64,000 bases of DNA from an uncultured Granulosicoccus sp. (GTDB taxonomy: Bacteria; Pseudomonadota; Gammaproteobacteria; Granulosicoccales; Granulosicoccaceae), in NCBI GenBank assembly GCA_947499955.1, contig CANMQI010000011.1:62001-126000 (forward strand), written 5' to 3'. Below the pieces are notes generated by a model. It had not been told where the DNA came from. It searched no databases and saw nothing but the letters and a program-made list of their open reading frames with translations. Position 1 is the stretch's first letter; each line of letters begins with the position of its first letter. The position numbers and the translations under genes were made by a program. Shown here one piece after another: positions 62,158-64,000 of this stretch.

Positions 62158-63006
62158 CTACAAGACCGAGCGAGCATCCAGACTTGCATTGCCAGGCGAG
62201 AGCTCGACAGCAGTTTGACCGGCAGGCCCGATCAGTTGCACATCGATATCCTCGACACCCGACCAGACATCAAACAAGCCGACGGTCACCGTGTCCAGCT
62301 CTCCCATCTGCCCACAGTCGAACACATAATTGACGAGCACCGAGGAATGCGACTCCGCTTCGTGTTCTTCGTGTTCTTCGTGTTCTTCGTGTTCTTCGTG
62401 CTCTTCGTGTTCTTCGTGTTCTTCGTGTTCTTCGTGTTCTTCGTGTTCTTCGTGTTCTTCGTGCTCTTCGTGCTCTTCGTGCTCTTCGTGCTCTTCGTGC
62501 TCTTCGTGTTCTTCGTGCTCTTCGTGCTCTTCGTGCTCTTCGTGCTCTTCGTGCTCTTCGTGCTCTTCGTGCTCTTCGTGTTCTTCGTGTTCTTCGTGTT
62601 CTTCGTGTTCTTCATGCTCGTCGTGCTCTGCAGCATGCTCATCGCCGTGCTCTTCAGCATGTTCACCGTGGTGCTCGCCTTCTTCTGCCATCGAAGACTC
62701 GACAACGGCCTCGGCCAGCACGCACTCGGTACCAGTGAAAGCGAACAGACCTTCCGCCGCTTCCAGCTGATGCAGGGCGTTATCGACAGCCGCATGCTGC
62801 TCTTCAGTGGAGGGCTGGTGTTCGAAACCGACCAGATTCATCCACGGTGTCTCCAGCTCGATGAAGAGTTGTTGACCATCCATGGCGATGTTGAGCTTTG
62901 CTCCGCCATGAACATGACTCTCGAGATCACGCTCGGTTGCTGCATACACAGCAAGAAGTGATGTACTCAGGTACAGTGCCGCCGCCGGCAAGGCAATGAT
63001 TTTCAT
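62158..63006 (-). CDS. zrgA: ZrgA-like zinc-binding protein with a long EEH tract
   Basis: Exported DUF2796 (ZrgA-type) protein of 282 residues. Signal peptide (about 1-22), then ESHVHGGAKLNIAMDGQQLF and LETPWMNLVGFEHQP, the family start with its His residues. A Glu/His-rich middle follows (EEGEHHGEHAEEHGDEHAAE), leading into about 28 repeats of Glu-Glu-His, and a C-terminal domain (VLVNYVFDCGQMGELDTVTV, then DVQLIGPAGQTAVEL). The His tract should bind many zinc ions in the periplasm. In Vibrio the Zrg system helps zinc uptake. It heads the ATPase, permease and DUF3299 genes. Start at 63006. Confidence 0.88.
   Translation of the reverse strand: MKIIALPAAALYLSTSLLAVYAATERDLESHVHGGAKLNIAMDGQQLFIELETPWMNLVGFEHQPSTEEQHAAVDNALHQLEAAEGLFAFTGTECVLAEAVVESSMAEEGEHHGEHAEEHGDEHAAEHDEHEEHEEHEEHEEHEEHEEHEEHEEHEEHEEHEEHEEHEEHEEHEEHEEHEEHEEHEEHEEHEEHEEHEEHEEHEEHEEHEEHEEHEAESHSSVLVNYVFDCGQMGELDTVTVGLFDVWSGVEDIDVQLIGPAGQTAVELSPGNASLDARSVL
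62356..62616 (-). repeat. 9-bp tandem repeat encoding (EEH)28 in zrgA
   Basis: Twenty-eight units ending CGTG on the + strand (TTCTTCGTG or CTCTTCGTG) followed by one degenerate unit (TTCTTCATG). The two variants encode the same residues and come in blocks: TTC-type at the left and right, CTC-type mostly in the middle. That pattern records how the tract expanded. Slippage keeps the frame and changes metal capacity. Confidence 0.95.
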
Positions 63007-63077
63007 TGGATATTTTCCTGTTGACTGATGATGACACGAAGACACCGGCCGGTGTCACGTGGAAACTGCGCTCAGAG

Positions 63078-63500
63078 TCAGGAAACGACGGGCGGCCCGC
63101 GGATGGCATTGTGCTCGGGACGCTGCGTCAACATCAGCGGCGATGACAACTGCTGTTGCACAAATGCGACAGGCGTCGCGCCATGCAACACGGCAGAGCC
63201 GGCGGCTGCGCAGTGCGAACCGGCATACACATGGTAGATAACACAAGACTGGTCCAGAGACGCCTGACCATGGGGCGAATCCGGCAAGGCCGAAGCCTGC
63301 TTGTCCAGCAGATGCAGGGCCTTGTGCTCGGCCGGCGTCAGGCCTGCCGGATGCTCAAGCTGTAGCGGTGCTTGCGCGGATGTGACTGTCGCATGAGGCC
63401 CCATGCCATGTACATGCCCCGCCATGTGAATACCCGATACGATCTGGCTGAACAGAATCGCAGCAGCTATCAGCAGATGAATGGACGGGGTGGCACGCAT
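63078..63500 (-). CDS. Small His-rich exported/membrane protein (DUF2946-like)
   Basis: Protein of 140 residues starting with a hydrophobic leader (SIHLLIAAAILFSQIVSGIH). His residues recur (HMAGHVHGMGPH, LEHPAGL, AEHKALHLLDK, SPHGQ), there are two Cys (SCVIYH and SHCAAAG), and it ends IRGPPVVS. The closing arginine-glycine-proline-proline and the Cys pair resemble DUF2946 proteins, which cluster with metal uptake genes. It lies 71 bases upstream of zrgA on the same strand and is probably the first gene of the zinc operon. Start at 63500; the frame is open to 63611. Confidence 0.7.
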   Translation of the reverse strand: MRATPSIHLLIAAAILFSQIVSGIHMAGHVHGMGPHATVTSAQAPLQLEHPAGLTPAEHKALHLLDKQASALPDSPHGQASLDQSCVIYHVYAGSHCAAAGSAVLHGATPVAFVQQQLSSPLMLTQRPEHNAIRGPPVVS

Positions 63501-63625
63501 CCGGCCAGTATAGGCCAAGGAGCGTGAACCGGGTGTTACCAAGGCGTGTAACAGTGCACGAATCGGTGCCAGCAAGCACGTCCACATGCTGGCATTAATG
63601 CCAGCAAACATGCCACACTTGCTGC

Positions 63626-64000
63626 ATGTCGAAAGTCAAACAACGCTATCAATGTACCGCCTGCGGCGCTATCTCTTCCAAGTGGAGTGGCCAATGTGCT
63701 GACTGCGGTGAATGGAACACGCTGGAAGAGTCGCTCGTCGCGCCTGCCAGCACGACAAACTCTGCCACGGCGGCGGCCACCAATGCACGCTATGGCGGCT
63801 ACGCCGGCGGCAGCGGCATCACCAATGCCTCCGATGTGGCGATGGTGGAGCAGGCGCGCATCGGCACCGGCCTCACCGAACTGGACCGTGTCCTGGGCGG
63901 TGGTCTGGTGTCCGGGTCGGTCACGCTGCTGGGCGGGGACCCGGGCATCGGCAAGTCCACGCTGCTGATCCAGAGTCTGGCGCATCTGAGTCTGCAACAC
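63626..64000 (+). CDS. radA: DNA repair protein RadA (5' part, cut by window end)
   Basis: First 125 codons of RadA, a RecA-like ATPase that helps branch migration in recombinational repair. The N-terminal zinc finger (YQCTACGAISSKWSGQCADC) and the Walker A region (LLGGDPGIGKSTLL) at about residues 107-115 are seen. Between them TGLTELDRVLGGGLVSGS is family-typical; the linker before it (Ala/Thr/Gly-rich) is slightly longer than usual. The rest, with KNRFG and the Lon-like domain, lies outside the window. It is divergent from the zinc operon. Confidence 0.95.
   Translation, partial: MSKVKQRYQCTACGAISSKWSGQCADCGEWNTLEESLVAPASTTNSATAAATNARYGGYAGGSGITNASDVAMVEQARIGTGLTELDRVLGGGLVSGSVTLLGGDPGIGKSTLLIQSLAHLSLQH

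Noticed and set aside
62020-62961. Open frames through the EEH repeat on the + strand (Phe/Val or Ser/Cys repeats)
   Set aside because: All are forced by the 9-bp repeat, which contains no stop in several frames; only the minus frame has flanking DUF2796 sequence.
1-64000. tRNA, rRNA, tmRNA or 4.5S RNA genes
   Set aside because: Reading the intergenic stretches gave no cloverleaf or conserved RNA core; a covariance-model scan would settle this.

Overview
The window looks like a piece of a Gammaproteobacterium chromosome. It is moderately GC-rich, about 90% coding, with no rRNA, tRNA, phage or plasmid genes visible. The ffh - ypjD - corC-like arrangement, radA, a class I phaC, SiaA/B/C partner-switch genes, a Zrg-type zinc locus, BCCT carriers and many small-molecule uptake modules point to a free-living, probably marine, metabolically versatile species. 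A Granulosicoccus-like relative is possible, but that is inference only.

Layout, left to right. (1) 1-6463: a truncated membrane metallophosphoesterase and two tandem paralogous hybrid histidine kinases. (2) 6824-11287: an unrecognised protein, a RidA-like protein divergent from a LysR regulator, an ATC-hydrolase-like protein divergent from an exported M19 dipeptidase. (3) 11288-19098: two 8-bp tandem arrays, a BCCT carrier, a CPA1 antiporter, small stress-type proteins, a palindrome resembling an IS200/IS605 end, a TetR/DUF2306 divergent pair with twin operators, a GNAT enzyme and a PRC-barrel protein. (4) 19352-22150: a large exported beta-helix / thrombospondin type 3 protein with recent internal duplication. 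(5) 22376-30709: a YtfQRT-YjfF-like sugar ABC operon ending in a clear terminator, divergent from a GMC oxidoreductase, then an MFS carrier and a HAD phosphatase. (6) 30865-38911: exported MsrA, two pirins divergent from a LysR regulator, an AMDase/maleate-isomerase-like enzyme, a GST, an SF1 helicase and a GNAT enzyme. (7) 38933-42789: hydantoin-type module of NCS1 permease, cytosolic racemase and an exported racemase homologue without its catalytic cysteines, divergent from a GntR/FCD regulator across a perfect palindrome. (8) 42832-45609: an exported hydrolase and a nucleoside-recognition membrane protein divergent from an Lrp-type regulator. (9) 45700-51867: ffh, DUF2786, ypjD, a CorC-like protein, PepSY plus a cytochrome b561 remnant, trmO. 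(10) 51896-56248: siaB, siaC and a class III adenylate cyclase in one tightly coupled operon, divergent from a small exported protein and siaA. (11) 56327-59450: a divergent BCCT-like carrier and phaC. (12) 59489-63500: zinc locus (DUF3299, permease, ATPase, ZrgA with a 28-unit EEH tract, a His-rich exported protein), then the start of radA.

The most interesting locus is (10). The Sia partner switch of Pseudomonas controls the diguanylate cyclase SiaD. Here the place of SiaD is taken by a class III cyclase carrying the Lys/Thr residue pair of adenylate cyclases, with its start codon overlapping the siaC stop. This suggests a phospho-switch that controls cAMP rather than c-di-GMP. Other points worth following are the exported cysteine-less racemase homologue, the cytochrome b561 tail after PepSY, a long inverted repeat in the sia intergenic region and the PHA-linked BCCT-like carrier.
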